DNA of 31,255 nucleotides from Bacillota bacterium (GTDB lineage Bacteria > Bacillota > Clostridia > Lachnospirales > Lachnospiraceae), in contig JAEZKD010000155.1 of the NCBI GenBank assembly GCA_023415655.1, positions 1 to 31,255 of the forward strand. The letters are read 5' to 3'. Positions 23,460 to 31,255 of this stretch are shown here, one piece after another. The notes below the pieces were generated by a model. It had not been told where the DNA came from, searched no databases, and was given only the letters and a program-made list of their open reading frames with translations. Position numbers and translations under genes: made by a program. How positions within the stretch are numbered: position 1 is the stretch's first letter; each line of letters opens with the position of its first letter.

Positions 23460-24524
23460 TTACGAGTTATAATCCTTCGCCGTAAGTCTACCAGTTCTCT
23501 TAAGATACAAATAAAACATCAATTCAAAAACAAATCCATAGAGTACTCCGAAGATAGTGTCTACGGCTCGGAAAAAGATAGCTTCTGAAAATCCATACAA
23601 ATTAGTTCCAATCGCTAGTGCTCCAAAGGAATTGAACACAGATTGCCATCCATACGTTGCAGAAAGTCCTACGCCAATTCCTCCAATAATACCTACATTG
23701 TTATAGATATAATCTGGAAAAAAATTATATATTAGAAAGAAGATGGCGATGCCTAGAATATTACCTCGGATTCTTTGTTTTAGACGTTCTTTGATATTGG
23801 ATCTAAATGGTACAAGTACAGACATCGCGGCAATCCCTACCCAAACGATCCTCAAAAAATGAAAACATTCAGCAAGAAATAGTGCAGAAGATACACTTAA
23901 TGCAATTAAAAGCTGCCACTGAGTCCTAGAAGTACGTAGGTTAAGTGCTTGAATTAGATTTCTAAACTTCACCTCATAAACTTTTTTATGATGTTTATGA
24001 TAGTATACGATACCAACAAGAATAAGCCCCAAAGCCATACCTACTAATCTTTTTTCATAAGAAGTGCCAGTTACCCCATACCCATATAAGAGTAAGTAGC
24101 TTAAAATCAATGTTGAGTGATTGGACATCTTAATATTATGACAACCTAAAAACATTATTATGCCAATACAGAAAAAATGAATTAAAAACGATATAAAAAT
24201 ATTACTATTATGAGCAAGATATGGTCCAAATGACAAAATGAGAAAGATCGCTACGAGTGATAACATAGCGTGATGAATCTCTATTTCCAAATCCACATTA
24301 CGAAATACCAAAATACATAATAAAACAACCACACCTACTGTACTATTATTATTTCCAAAAAATACACTAAAGGCCAGCACAAAAGCCATACAAAAGGCCA
24401 ACGTTAGGATGATTTTAAAGAGATAAACACCTATGTGATAAATTTTCTCTTTTGTTGTTCTTGATTCTTTGATTACTTTCTTTGATCCAGCTTGATTCAA
24501 TTGTAATTCTTCATAAAACGTCAT
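23460..24524 (-). CDS. FUSC-like / aromatic acid exporter family membrane protein
   Basis: A 354-residue polytopic membrane protein. Two hydrophobic blocks of roughly four to six helices each (about 35-180 and 200-345) are separated by a basic segment (YYHKHHKKVYEVKF). The second block contains the FUSC-like pattern WVGIAAMSVLVPFRSNIKERLKQRIRGNILG near 228-258. This family includes efflux proteins for aromatic acids, but short Firmicutes members are mostly uncharacterised. Its start has a GAGG site. It is transcribed away from the BFD-like gene, which shares the intergenic region upstream. Confidence 0.75.
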   Translation of the reverse strand: MTFYEELQLNQAGSKKVIKESRTTKEKIYHIGVYLFKIILTLAFCMAFVLAFSVFFGNNNSTVGVVVLLCILVFRNVDLEIEIHHAMLSLVAIFLILSFGPYLAHNSNIFISFLIHFFCIGIIMFLGCHNIKMSNHSTLILSYLLLYGYGVTGTSYEKRLVGMALGLILVGIVYYHKHHKKVYEVKFRNLIQALNLRTSRTQWQLLIALSVSSALFLAECFHFLRIVWVGIAAMSVLVPFRSNIKERLKQRIRGNILGIAIFFLIYNFFPDYIYNNVGIIGGIGVGLSATYGWQSVFNSFGALAIGTNLYGFSEAIFFRAVDTIFGVLYGFVFELMFYLYLKRTGRLTAKDYNS

Positions 24525-24777
24525 GATTAGAATCCTCTATTCCATGGAATATATATAATTTGATATTTCCATATAAAATTGTCATACATCCTAGTGTACA
24601 AAAGTAAGCTCGTTTTATCTTAAAAAACTATAGGTTTATTTATGTGTATTTTCTACGGAAATTATTTAATATTTTCCTAAGAGTTGATAATTATGTAATT
24701 GATATGAAATAACATTTTTTTGCTAAGAACAATGTTTTCTAAGAGTATAGTATAAAGAAGACACTTAATTACAATAC

Positions 24778-24805
24778 TTGACTATATCTCATTTTTTGAT
24801 ATCAT
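24778..24805 (+). promoter_or_regulatory. Promoter of the BFD-like gene
   Basis: TTGACT (24778-24783), a 16-base spacer and TATCAT (24800-24805), each five of six to consensus. The start site would lie at about 24812, inside the Fur-like box. Confidence 0.6.
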
Positions 24806-24810
24806 AGTAA

Positions 24811-24825
24811 TGATATTTATTATCA
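24811..24825 (+). promoter_or_regulatory. Fur-box-like operator (7-1-7)
   Basis: TGATATTTATTATCA differs at one base from the 7-1-7 Fur core TGATAATnATTATCA. It covers the predicted transcription start of an iron-sulfur protein gene, which is the classical place and target for iron repression. A further TGATATC lies just upstream at 24797-24803. Confidence 0.6.
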
Positions 24826-24851
24826 AATACAAGCTATAAGGAGAAGTTAAA

Positions 24852-25154
24852 ATGAACTTAGATATGGAAAAATACAAAAAAATTAGAATGGCGCAAGCAG
24901 AAGGTGTTAGAACCATAGAGGAACTAAAAGAAAGAACTGATATTGTAATAGAAAATGATGAAGAGCTAAAAGAAATGGAAGCTGTATTAAAAAATGCATG
25001 TAAATGCAAAAATGTATCGGTTGAAGATATTGTAAATGCCGTGAAGAATGGGGCTGATACTGTTGAAAAAGTTGCAGAGGTGACTGGAGCTGGCACAGCC
25101 TGTGGAAGATGTAAATCTGGGTTAATACCAAACATTATAGAAAATAAACGATAA
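24852..25154 (+). CDS. BFD-like [2Fe-2S]-binding protein
   Basis: A 100-residue soluble protein. The C-terminal half (about 48-95) is a bacterioferritin-associated-ferredoxin-like domain. Four cysteines in the order CKC (50-52) and CGRC (84-87) give the CxC...CxxC pattern that ligates a [2Fe-2S] cluster, with the intervening helices VSVEDIVNAVKNGADTVEKVAEVTGAGTACGRC typical of the fold. The first 45 residues are an extra helical, acidic extension. Such domains mobilise iron from bacterioferritin or serve as electron-transfer modules in larger enzymes; here the domain stands alone. A Fur-like box at the promoter fits a role in iron use. AAGGAG ribosome site. Confidence 0.88.
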   Translation: MNLDMEKYKKIRMAQAEGVRTIEELKERTDIVIENDEELKEMEAVLKNACKCKNVSVEDIVNAVKNGADTVEKVAEVTGAGTACGRCKSGLIPNIIENKR

Positions 25155-25182
25155 TCATTATAAATCATAATACAATTTTATC

Positions 25183-25229
25183 CGAAGAGTTGGGGCATGT
25201 GATTAACATTCACATGCCCCAACTCTTCG
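25183..25229. terminator. Bidirectional terminator hairpin
   Basis: A perfect 19-bp stem (25183-25201 against 25211-25229, start CGAAGAGTTGGGGCATGTG) with a 9-base loop lies between the convergent BFD-like and response-regulator genes. T-richness is present but weak on both sides, so it probably ends both transcripts. Confidence 0.75.
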
Positions 25230-25260
25230 TTTATTACGTAGTAGGATCTTAAGATAACTA

Positions 25261-25998
25261 TTACCGTGAGCTATGCGAACTTACATATTCCGTATAACTC
25301 ATACCAGTATATTTTTTAAAGCAGCGTCCAAAGTAATTTGGATCTGGAATTCCGACAGCATTGGCAGTACAAAACATCTTCTCACTCGTTCTAGCTAATG
25401 CAATTGCACGCTCCATGCGACATTTGATTAAGAATTCGACAAAGCTCTTTCCTGTTTCTTGTTTAAATTTGCGGCTGAGATAGCTTGGATTGAAACCAAA
25501 ATGCTGCGCTACGGAGGTTAGATTAATGTTCGAATCTGTGAAATTTTCACGTAAATACTGTATGATTTGCTCAATCCCGGATGGTGTAATTACCTCTCCC
25601 ATCTCCTGTATGTGGATATTCTGCTTATCCAATGTCTCCTTGATTCTAGTTAAGACTTCGGTTACTTCTTGTCGAACGATTGGCTTTAACATATACTCCA
25701 CCACCTGTAAACGAACACATTGTCGCGCGTACTCAAAGTCATCAAAGCCTGTCAAAATAATAATCATTAAATCTGGGTATCGATCCGTAGCAAGCTGAGT
25801 GAACTCTAAACCGTTCATAAAGGGCATGGAAATGTCTACAAACACAATGTTCGGTCTCAAATCATCTATGATGTTAATCGCTTCTATTCCACTCGCTGCT
25901 TCTCCTACCACTTCCATATCAAGCGCTTCCCAGTCAATCGATGCTTGAAGCAGTCTACGAGCAGAAATCTCGTCATCAATAATCATCACCCGGTACAT
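25261..25998 (-). CDS. Response regulator, receiver + AraC-type HTH (YesN-like)
   Basis: A 245-residue two-domain regulator. Receiver domain 1-120: acidic pocket MIIDDE (5-10), phospho-acceptor Asp in IVFVDISMPFMNG (Asp54), Lys in MLKPI (near 104). AraC HTH 145-243: GFNPSYLSRKFKQETGKSFVEFL and the second helix-turn-helix ending NYFGRCFKKYTGMSYTEY. YesN proteins are often about 500 residues with a long linker; this one has almost none. The start overlaps the kinase gene by 13 bases, so the two are coupled. Likely activates genes for sugar uptake such as the adjacent transporter (inference from position). Confidence 0.94.
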   Translation of the reverse strand: MYRVMIIDDEISARRLLQASIDWEALDMEVVGEAASGIEAINIIDDLRPNIVFVDISMPFMNGLEFTQLATDRYPDLMIIILTGFDDFEYARQCVRLQVVEYMLKPIVRQEVTEVLTRIKETLDKQNIHIQEMGEVITPSGIEQIIQYLRENFTDSNINLTSVAQHFGFNPSYLSRKFKQETGKSFVEFLIKCRMERAIALARTSEKMFCTANAVGIPDPNYFGRCFKKYTGMSYTEYVSSHSSR

Positions 25999-27752
25999 GA
26001 TTCTCCCCCTTCTGCTTTCGTCTCCCTCATTTTTGGAATGTAGATGTCGATTTCCGTATATTCTCCTGGCTCACTATGTATCCTCACTATGTTATCACAG
26101 TCATAGTAATAGCGTATACGATTAATGGTACCACGTAAACCAAAGCCTGACAGCGTATTTCCATCTTCGTCTTCTCTTACTTCAAGAACATTTACGATCT
26201 GCTCAGTATTCATACCAACACCAGAATCATACACTATGATGTGTAAACCATCCTCTTCCATGCTAGTAGTAATACGAATCACACATTTTTCTCCCTTAAG
26301 GCGTACACCATGGTAAATACAATTTTCTACAAGTGGTTGCAGAATCAGCTTCGGTATCATGTAATCAAGAGTGGAATCATCAAGAATATATTCATCCTCA
26401 AAGATATCTCCATACCTTAATTTTTGTAGTGCGAGATAATCTTGCGTAATTCGTAACTCGCGTTTTAATGGAATCTCACGATCCCCTTTGCTAAGGAAGT
26501 TGCGGTAAAAACTTCCTAGCGTCTCCAAAGCAGAATGCACTTTAGTTGCATTCTCCTGTACTGCCATATAGCTAATCGTTGCTAATGTATTATAGAGAAA
26601 ATGTGGCTTAATCTGTTCTTGTAGTACGCGCATCTCCGCTTTCTGCACATTCTTTTCATTCATCAGTAAACGATTGAATAACTCGTTAAGATAATCGATC
26701 ATACTATTATAGCTCTCTGCCAATCTACCAATTTCATTGTTGGGCATTTCGGTGTCAATCCTTTTAAGCCACCCTGAGGACCTCGTACGTTCCATTGCTG
26801 CACTTAAGTTTCTGATTGGTCGTGCAATATTGACTGTAATGAACCACGCACAGACCATACCTGACAATATAAATGCTGTCAGAGTCAACATTAGCGCATA
26901 GATAGTATCTCTCGGTAGCGCCTCTGCACCTTTTCCACTCGCACACAATACTACCAGGGGCTTTACTGCCAATCTACCAGTCAAAGTCTTTTTCTCATCA
27001 TCGATTCGAATATTTTTATAGACCATACTATCACTATCATAGTCACTATCATACAGAGCTCCAATTTCTTCATTACCACATAGAATGGTACCACTGTTAT
27101 CAAGGATACACATACCACTGGAATTCTGTAGCGCAAGGGTATCGTCAAATACATTACTTGAGATGTTCATAATCAATGTACCCAAAAGCTTTTGCGATTG
27201 AATGTCATAGATTGCTCGCGACATTGTAAGAAATGGCTTACCACTATTCTTCTTAATCGTACCATTCCCATTAATTGAAATAACTGTGGCACCACGGGCT
27301 TCTAATATCTTCGATTGCTCTTGGCTATTCATATCAACGAAGTACTCACCAATCCCTGTACTTACAAATTCTCCATCATTTCGAAAGATATATACCGAAT
27401 CAATGTTGCTATACAAATTCTGAATTTCATAAATACCCCTTCGTGCCTCGTATACCTTATCTCGATTCGTTTCTTTCACTTTTAAAAAGCTCACGACACG
27501 ATCATTAACCATGATCAAACGTGATAAATAATTGTAGTTTACCAAACTTGCTCGGATGGTAGATACTACATTGTTAACTGCCGTTTCCGATGACCTAACT
27601 TTAAAATCATTTTCCGTTCTCTTACTTATAATGGAGGTAGCGATTAAAAACATCATACAAAAAAACAATAGTAAAATAATAAGCATGAGCAGAGTCTTTT
27701 GTTGAAGCGATATTTTTATATCACGTTTTACTCGGTTAACTCCATCCTTCAT
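25986..27752 (-). CDS. Membrane sensor histidine kinase (YesM/HPK7 type)
   Basis: A 588-residue kinase. TM1 about 19-42, an extracellular sensing region of about 240 residues with a Cache-like strand pattern (YIFRNDGEFVSTG near 121), TM2 about 284-309, HAMP 308-360. His_kinase domain: IKPHFLYNTL with phospho-acceptor His384. HATPase: N-box LVENCIYHGV (Asn477), G1 DSGVGMN (509-515), G2 GFGLRG (536-541). The KPHFLYNTL motif defines the HPK7 class, which commonly pairs with AraC-type regulators and controls carbohydrate transport. The ligand is probably a sugar presented by the binding protein encoded upstream. Confidence 0.95.
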   Translation of the reverse strand: MKDGVNRVKRDIKISLQQKTLLMLIILLLFFCMMFLIATSIISKRTENDFKVRSSETAVNNVVSTIRASLVNYNYLSRLIMVNDRVVSFLKVKETNRDKVYEARRGIYEIQNLYSNIDSVYIFRNDGEFVSTGIGEYFVDMNSQEQSKILEARGATVISINGNGTIKKNSGKPFLTMSRAIYDIQSQKLLGTLIMNISSNVFDDTLALQNSSGMCILDNSGTILCGNEEIGALYDSDYDSDSMVYKNIRIDDEKKTLTGRLAVKPLVVLCASGKGAEALPRDTIYALMLTLTAFILSGMVCAWFITVNIARPIRNLSAAMERTRSSGWLKRIDTEMPNNEIGRLAESYNSMIDYLNELFNRLLMNEKNVQKAEMRVLQEQIKPHFLYNTLATISYMAVQENATKVHSALETLGSFYRNFLSKGDREIPLKRELRITQDYLALQKLRYGDIFEDEYILDDSTLDYMIPKLILQPLVENCIYHGVRLKGEKCVIRITTSMEEDGLHIIVYDSGVGMNTEQIVNVLEVREDEDGNTLSGFGLRGTINRIRYYYDCDNIVRIHSEPGEYTEIDIYIPKMRETKAEGGESCTG

Positions 27753-27898
27753 ATCTCCACCTCAATCATGTATATGTATAATACGAAATTTACCTATTTT
27801 TTTACCATATCTTACTATATTATATCGTAACACATTCAAACCCTATTTTCAACCTGACCTTCCAAAATAAGATTATACTAAAATAGCGAAGATAAACC

Positions 27899-27950
27899 AA
27901 AAAAGGGCTCAGACGCTGTTATCAATAAAGCTGAAACAGAGTCTAAACCC
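27899..27950 (-). terminator. Terminator of the sugar transporter operon
   Basis: GGGCTCAGAC near 27905 pairs, with two interruptions, with GTCT and AACCC near 27940. On the minus strand the stem ends in CCCTTTTTT. It separates the permease genes from the kinase/regulator genes. Confidence 0.6.
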
Positions 27951-27977
27951 CATCTGAAACAAATTATTAATTGATCA

Positions 27978-28874
27978 CTAACCCTTGATTGCTCCTGCAA
28001 TAAAGCTTGCTTGTATCTTCTTACTAAAGAATGCATAGAATATGAGCGTTGGGAAGGTTGCTAGAACCAATGCTGCACCTACAGGCCCCCATTCAGTCAT
28101 ATACTGTCCAGAAAGTGCTTGCACACCGACAGGCAATGTTTTATGTGCAGAATCACTAACAAAGATATTCGCAAACATCAGCTCGTTCCAACACTGTAAG
28201 AACGTGTAGATGGACACCGTTGCCACTGCTGGCTTCATCAATGGTACGATGATACGAAAGAATATTCCCCATGTACCACAACCGTCAATACAAGCTGCTT
28301 CATCAAGATCCATTGGCAATTCTTGCATGAATCCTGTACATATGAGTATTCCCATTGCCAATGAAAAGGCAGCGTATGGAATAATAAGTGCAAAATAAGT
28401 ATTGAGTAAATGTAGTTTAGCAAGGGTAACATAGATAGGTACGATGGAAGCATGAATTGGGATGGTCAATCCAAGCATAAAGAATTTGTTCATTCGCTTC
28501 CTACCCTTCCAAACAAATCTTGTAAGTGCAAAGGTTGCCATAAGGGAAACAAACATTACGATTGCAATGGTCGTAATTGCAACAATGACACTGTTCGAAA
28601 AATATCTACCAATATTTCCTACATTCAATGCCTTTGCATAGTTTGACCATAACCAATCATTTGGAAGACCTGCAACATTTTCACCAAATATTTCTGCATT
28701 GCTCTTAAGAGAGAAGGTAAACATCCAGTATACAGGGAACAGATTAAGCAGTGCCCAAAAACCAAATAAAATGTATACCCAAACTTCTTTGCCTTTTCTT
28801 CTTTTCGTCGGTGTGGAGTCATTCAACGGTCTAGATTTCTTATTTTGATTTTGAACGTTATCATCGATCTTCAC
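27978..28874 (-). CDS. Carbohydrate ABC transporter permease, MalG family
   Basis: A membrane protein of about 298 residues with six helices, starting at the GTG at 28874 (VKIDDNVQNQ). AAGGAGG lies nine bases upstream and the upstream stop is four bases away; an ATG at 28910 would overlap the neighbour by 32 bases and has no ribosome site. The EAA loop is LDEAACIDGCGTWGIFFRII, and the C-terminal FFSKKIQASFIAGAIKG is typical of MalG/UgpE-type permeases (CUT1 family). Together with its partner it imports oligosaccharides. Confidence 0.92.
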   Translation of the reverse strand: MKIDDNVQNQNKKSRPLNDSTPTKRRKGKEVWVYILFGFWALLNLFPVYWMFTFSLKSNAEIFGENVAGLPNDWLWSNYAKALNVGNIGRYFSNSVIVAITTIAIVMFVSLMATFALTRFVWKGRKRMNKFFMLGLTIPIHASIVPIYVTLAKLHLLNTYFALIIPYAAFSLAMGILICTGFMQELPMDLDEAACIDGCGTWGIFFRIIVPLMKPAVATVSIYTFLQCWNELMFANIFVSDSAHKTLPVGVQALSGQYMTEWGPVGAALVLATFPTLIFYAFFSKKIQASFIAGAIKG

Positions 28875-28878
28875 GTTG

Positions 28879-29757
28879 TTAATCCTCCTTATCCTTGAAT
28901 ATATAGCCAATAATCAAAGCAAATGCAAAGCACAAAATGATGAGAAGGAGAGCTATTGTACTACCCATACCATATCGATTACGTAAGAATAGCATATTTA
29001 TCATCAGTGTACTAGGCACCTCCGTCGCATGTAACGGTCCACCACCAGTTAAAACATAAATTAAGTCAAACGATTTGAGTGAACCTGTAACAGCGAAGAT
29101 AGTACTTATCTTCATGATAGGCCTTATGTACGGTAAAACAATATAACGATTTACCTGTCCCTCTCTTGCTCCATCAATCATTGCTGCTTCACGATACTCC
29201 GTCGGTACACTCTTGATACCTGCATACAATAACAACATATGATAGCCTACATACTGCCACAGAATAGGTACAAACGTTGCTCCTAGTGCTGTTTGTCGAT
29301 CTAACCAAATTCGTGCCAAATTATCCAAGCCAACCGCCCGTAGGATTACATTAAGTATACCGTAGGATGGATTGTAAATCTTTAGCCAGAGTTGACCAAT
29401 TACAACAGTCGAAATAAGTACAGGCATAAAATAAATCGAAAGAAAACCTCGTTCACCCTTTCTTCCCTTACCGAGAAGAAGTGCAAGCCCCAATGCAAGA
29501 GGTAACTGAACCCCTACTGAAAGCACTGCCAATAGTAATGCATTGCCCAAAGCTTTGACAAAGCCGATTGAGTTGCTAGTAAACAGTTCCTTGTAATTTT
29601 CTAATCCAATAAAAGTCTTTTTTCCAAAGCCGTTCCAATCAAAAAAACTGTAATAGCCCGATAAAAATATCGGTGCAACAAGAATAACAAGAAAAAGAAG
29701 CAGCGCAGGGAGAATAAATAGAAAAATTGTTAGTTTATTGCTATATAGTTTTCTCAT
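28879..29757 (-). CDS. Carbohydrate ABC transporter permease, MalF/UgpA family
   Basis: A permease of about 292 residues with six helices, begun at the ATG at 29757 (MRKLYSNKLTIFLFILPALL), which is preceded by GGGAAGGGA. The frame stays open upstream to a GTG at 29799 without a ribosome site. EAA loop YREAAMIDGAREGQVNRYIV near 200. The N-terminal hydrophobic block and FFDWNGFGKKTFIGLENYKELF are classic for the CUT1 sugar importer family. Partner of the MalG-type gene immediately downstream. The ATPase is missing from the operon, as usual for CUT1 systems in clostridia that share a common MsmK-like ATPase. Confidence 0.92.
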   Translation of the reverse strand: MRKLYSNKLTIFLFILPALLLFLVILVAPIFLSGYYSFFDWNGFGKKTFIGLENYKELFTSNSIGFVKALGNALLLAVLSVGVQLPLALGLALLLGKGRKGERGFLSIYFMPVLISTVVIGQLWLKIYNPSYGILNVILRAVGLDNLARIWLDRQTALGATFVPILWQYVGYHMLLLYAGIKSVPTEYREAAMIDGAREGQVNRYIVLPYIRPIMKISTIFAVTGSLKSFDLIYVLTGGGPLHATEVPSTLMINMLFLRNRYGMGSTIALLLIILCFAFALIIGYIFKDKED

Positions 29758-29815
29758 CTTGATCCCTTCCCTACAAGATGAAACAGCAAGCTGTTTCACT
29801 TGTCAAGTATTAGAT

Positions 29816-29870
29816 AAGAAGCGGTTCCCAGAGGATTTTGATCCAGACATTCATTGGGTAACCGCTTCTT
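29816..29870 (-). promoter_or_regulatory. Intercistronic hairpin between binding-protein and permease genes
   Basis: AAGAAGCGGTT (29816-29826) is perfectly complementary to AACCGCTTCTT (29860-29870); CCC/GGG can extend it. It lies in the gap between the solute-binding gene (stop at 29943) and the first permease. On the minus strand there is no T-run after it, so partial termination or 3' stabilisation of the upstream message is more likely than full termination. Confidence 0.55.
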
Positions 29871-29942
29871 TCTTAATTGAATGAGAACCTAGAAAATAAA
29901 GCCTCTCATTCATATTCTTAACTTATTTTATGATTCCAAGAA

Positions 29943-31255
29943 TTACTTAATGTCTTTCACAAGACCTTCAACAAATGCCTTACCATCAATAACAGAAGCA
30001 TAAATCTGGCTTACATAATCAAGATAGATGTTTGCAGTATCAGCGGACATAGCAGTATCTCCGAAAAGAACCATCTGGCTTGAATTAGCAACAATATTAG
30101 CAACTGACTGTGTCAAGGAGTTGATACCACTTGTGTCATAATCAGGTGTCCATGCTGGAAGTCCATTACCATCTAGGTAACCATAATGACAGATTCCCTT
30201 AGCAAGCTCAAATGCAGCCTCAGCAGCAACTGCAGCGTTCTTAGAACTAGCTGCAACTGCAAGTGTATCCGATGGTCCACCAATAAGCTCGCCTAACTGA
30301 GACTTAGAAGCATCGATTACTGGGAATTCAGCAACCTGAATCTTATCAGATAATCCAGCTTTATCAAAGTCTGCACAGTTCCATGTTCCGTTCATATAGA
30401 AAGCATACTTTCCTGCCATGAAGTTTGCTTTTACTTCGTCATTACCAAGTGCAATTCCTTCTGGATCAAAATACTTCTTATCAATCATTTCCTGGAAGAT
30501 ACCAACAGCCTTAGCTACATCCTCATTATCCCAAGAAGCATTACCTGCAAAGATTTCATTCAATGCTGTAGCACCAGCGGTCTTCTCAATGATAGATTCA
30601 AGGTATTCAGTTACACACCAAGTCTCCTTACCAGAGCAACCAAAAGGAATGATACCTTTTGCTACAAGAGCATCACAGCAAGCGATTAACTCTTCATATG
30701 TAGCAGGAACATGATCGTAACCAACTTCCTTAAGAAGTTCCATGTTAGAGAACATACCAACGATATTCATAGTCATTGGAACACCATAATAACTTCCGTC
30801 AAACTTAACGTTACCCATCATAACTTCTGGTAATTCAGAAGCATACTTAGCATAGACATCATCTACACAATAAACACGACCAGCATCAACAAAGTCACCA
30901 AGGAAAGCACATCCCCATGTGAAGAAGATGTCTGGCATTTCATTTGCAGCAACAGCTGCTTTAATCTTTGTCTTGTATTCCTGGTTTTGAGTAGTTTCCC
31001 AAGTAAAGTTGATTTCTGGATGTGCTGCCTTGAAATCAGCGATGGCAGCTTCATAAGCATGGCGATTTGAATCACTCTCTGTAGCGATACACCACATAGT
31101 AAGGTCAATAGGCTCAGTCTCACTAGCGGCCTCCGTAGGCTCTTTCGTTGCAGCAGGTTCTTTCGTTGCTTCAGTTTTTGTAGGTTCATTCTTTTCGGTA
31201 GATGTTTTAGCATCCTTAGTTCCACATCCAACCAAAGATACAATCATCCCCATAG
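29943..31255 (-). CDS. Carbohydrate ABC transporter solute-binding lipoprotein (5' end outside window)
   Basis: Extracellular solute-binding protein family 1, more than 436 residues. The readable N-terminus GMIVSLVGCGTKD is the end of a signal peptide with lipobox LVGC. The true start must lie beyond the window, because the signal peptide lacks its positively charged front. After the lipid Cys comes a Thr/Glu/Pro-rich linker (about 11-48), then the binding domain with IDLTMWCIATESDSNRHAYEAAIADFKAAHPEI, MPDIFFTWG and FMAGKYAFYMNGTWN. These fit CUT1 oligosaccharide binders. First gene of the sugar transporter operon; the ligand cannot be told from sequence. Confidence 0.92.
   Translation of the reverse strand, partial: MGMIVSLVGCGTKDAKTSTEKNEPTKTEATKEPAATKEPTEAASETEPIDLTMWCIATESDSNRHAYEAAIADFKAAHPEINFTWETTQNQEYKTKIKAAVAANEMPDIFFTWGCAFLGDFVDAGRVYCVDDVYAKYASELPEVMMGNVKFDGSYYGVPMTMNIVGMFSNMELLKEVGYDHVPATYEELIACCDALVAKGIIPFGCSGKETWCVTEYLESIIEKTAGATALNEIFAGNASWDNEDVAKAVGIFQEMIDKKYFDPEGIALGNDEVKANFMAGKYAFYMNGTWNCADFDKAGLSDKIQVAEFPVIDASKSQLGELIGGPSDTLAVAASSKNAAVAAEAAFELAKGICHYGYLDGNGLPAWTPDYDTSGINSLTQSVANIVANSSQMVLFGDTAMSADTANIYLDYVSQIYASVIDGKAFVEGLVKDIK

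Larger units (their letters stand above)
24525..24851. other. Divergent intergenic region between FUSC-like and BFD-like genes
   Basis: About 327 AT-rich bases holding the promoter and Fur-like box of the BFD-like gene at the right end. The promoter for the FUSC-like gene was not identified with confidence. No gene seen. Confidence 0.45.

Noticed and set aside
24782..25168. Minus-strand frame of 128 codons over the BFD-like gene
   Set aside because: Antisense shadow of the Cys-motif-bearing BFD-like gene, which has the promoter, SD and protein family; the antisense product is low-complexity Ser/Phe/Thr-rich.

Overview
The window is AT-rich, low-GC Gram-positive DNA. Strong AGGAGG-type ribosome sites, tight stop/start (TAATG) overlaps, lipobox lipoproteins, a dockerin-like secreted protein and a YesM/YesN-type two-component system beside a sugar ABC transporter all fit an anaerobic Clostridia, most likely a Lachnospiraceae of the Lachnoclostridium phytofermentans type. 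That placement is inference from style and gene content. Almost every gene is on the minus strand, so in transcription order the window reads right to left. I see no rRNA, tRNA, CRISPR array or transposase.

From right to left: (a) 31.25-27.98 kb, a carbohydrate ABC importer (solute-binding lipoprotein cut by the window edge, then two permeases), followed at 27.75-25.26 kb by its likely regulator, a membrane histidine kinase and an AraC-type response regulator. (b) 25.15-22.17 kb, a miscellaneous block: a small [2Fe-2S] BFD-like protein with a Fur-box-like operator at its start site, a FUSC-like membrane protein, two small hydrophilic plus-strand proteins each preceded by a forespore-type -10 (CATACTA), and a DUF1622 membrane protein behind a dyad operator. 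(c) 21.77-17.02 kb, a four-gene operon: ABC ATPase, solute-binding lipoprotein, fused two-domain permease and a metallo-beta-lactamase-fold hydrolase. It resembles the iron / 2-aminoethylphosphonate transporter class. (d) 16.86-16.06 kb, a TipA-like MerR regulator with a textbook 19-bp-spacer MerR promoter.

(e) 15.54-3.50 kb is the centrepiece: an eleven-gene, co-directional phosphonate cluster. PEP mutase, phosphonopyruvate decarboxylase and 2-aminoethylphosphonate (AEP) transaminase give the whole route from PEP to AEP. A LicC/PntC-type cytidylyltransferase can activate AEP as CMP-AEP, and a tandem LicD protein and a TagF-like transferase can move phospho- or phosphono-groups onto a surface polymer. 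The end of the cluster carries a mini acyl-assembly line: an FkbH-like HAD protein that typically loads glyceryl units, an acyl carrier protein, a MaoC-like hotdog protein and a short-chain reductase, preceded by a GNAT-like protein that could transfer the acyl group. The best overall reading is a system that makes an AEP-decorated, possibly acylated, cell-surface glycan or teichoic-like polymer. The two 53-bp near-palindromic repeats at 3413 and 15948 sit just outside the two ends of this cluster.

(f) 3.12-0 kb: a pair of tandem paralogous amidotransferase-fold proteins of unknown function, a two-domain DUF2935 protein, and the N-terminal part of a secreted protein that enters a dockerin-like calcium-binding motif as the window ends.
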